Positions 24,670 through 24,689 of a DNA stretch of 24,689 bases are shown here, piece by piece. Source of the DNA: Lachnospiraceae bacterium. Its GTDB lineage: Bacteria; Bacillota; Clostridia; Lachnospirales; Lachnospiraceae. The notes beneath the pieces are model-generated. The model was not told the origin of the DNA. It made no database searches and saw only the letters and a program-made list of their open reading frames with translations. Within the stretch, counting starts at the first letter, position 1; each line of letters starts with the position of its first letter. The stretch lies in NCBI GenBank assembly GCA_900766925.1, contig CAAFXG010000081.1, forward strand, positions 1 to 24,689, read 5' to 3'. The position numbers were made by a program, and so were the translations under genes.

Positions 24670-24689
24670 TTAATTAGTGTTCATATTGA

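Overview
The window looks like chromosome from an anaerobic, spore-capable, low-GC Gram-positive bacterium, most likely a gut or rumen Lachnospiraceae. Pointers are the AT-rich sequence, strong AGGAGG-type ribosome binding sites, sporulation sigma factors SigH and SigG, an oxygen-sensitive [FeFe]-hydrogenase-like protein, a cohesin/dockerin pair, and several families (DUF2225, DUF5721, a DUF6382-like FHA protein) that I associate with that group. Genus is not determined. No phage, insertion sequence, CRISPR array or rRNA was seen.

Layout. Bases 1-81 are one arm of a hairpin-type repeat whose other arm lies outside the window. From 128 to 7265 a leftward block carries a permuted papain-like protein, a DUF2225 zinc-ribbon protein, glnS (with its own promoter), a membrane-anchored cohesin protein and a dockerin-bearing peptidoglycan-hydrolase-like protein. 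The last two form a two-gene unit that could place a wall enzyme on a cell-surface receptor. A rightward tRNA-Thr(GGT) at 7454-7526 has its own promoter. From 7530 to 12491 lies the conserved leftward cluster sigH-rlmB-mrnC-cysS, preceded by a SpoVB/MurJ-like flippase. After it come a small gene with an unclear start and a good terminator, a lipoprotein zinc metallopeptidase, and htpG with a sigma-A-type promoter and a perfect CIRCE operator. Upstream of htpG are a DUF5721-like protein, a membrane transglutaminase-like protein and a 56-residue membrane protein.

The strand switches at about 18.2 kb. argH, a 90-residue acidic protein and sigG run rightward. sigG and a leftward FHA-domain gene converge on a 37-bp perfect inverted repeat with a 93-nt structured centre. 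The FHA gene is coupled to a group B type [FeFe]-hydrogenase-like protein. A divergent orphan response regulator follows, and its 3' end runs into a 232-nt near-continuous hairpin with 62-bp perfect arms. That hairpin is homologous to bases 1-81, so the two window edges carry members of one repeat family, each just downstream of a gene and in the same orientation relative to it.

The most interesting signals are the long hairpin family, the cohesin/dockerin wall-enzyme pair, the lipoprotein metallopeptidase with an HExxHxxGxxD site, and the CIRCE site at htpG. All homology statements come from reading motifs, not from database searches.
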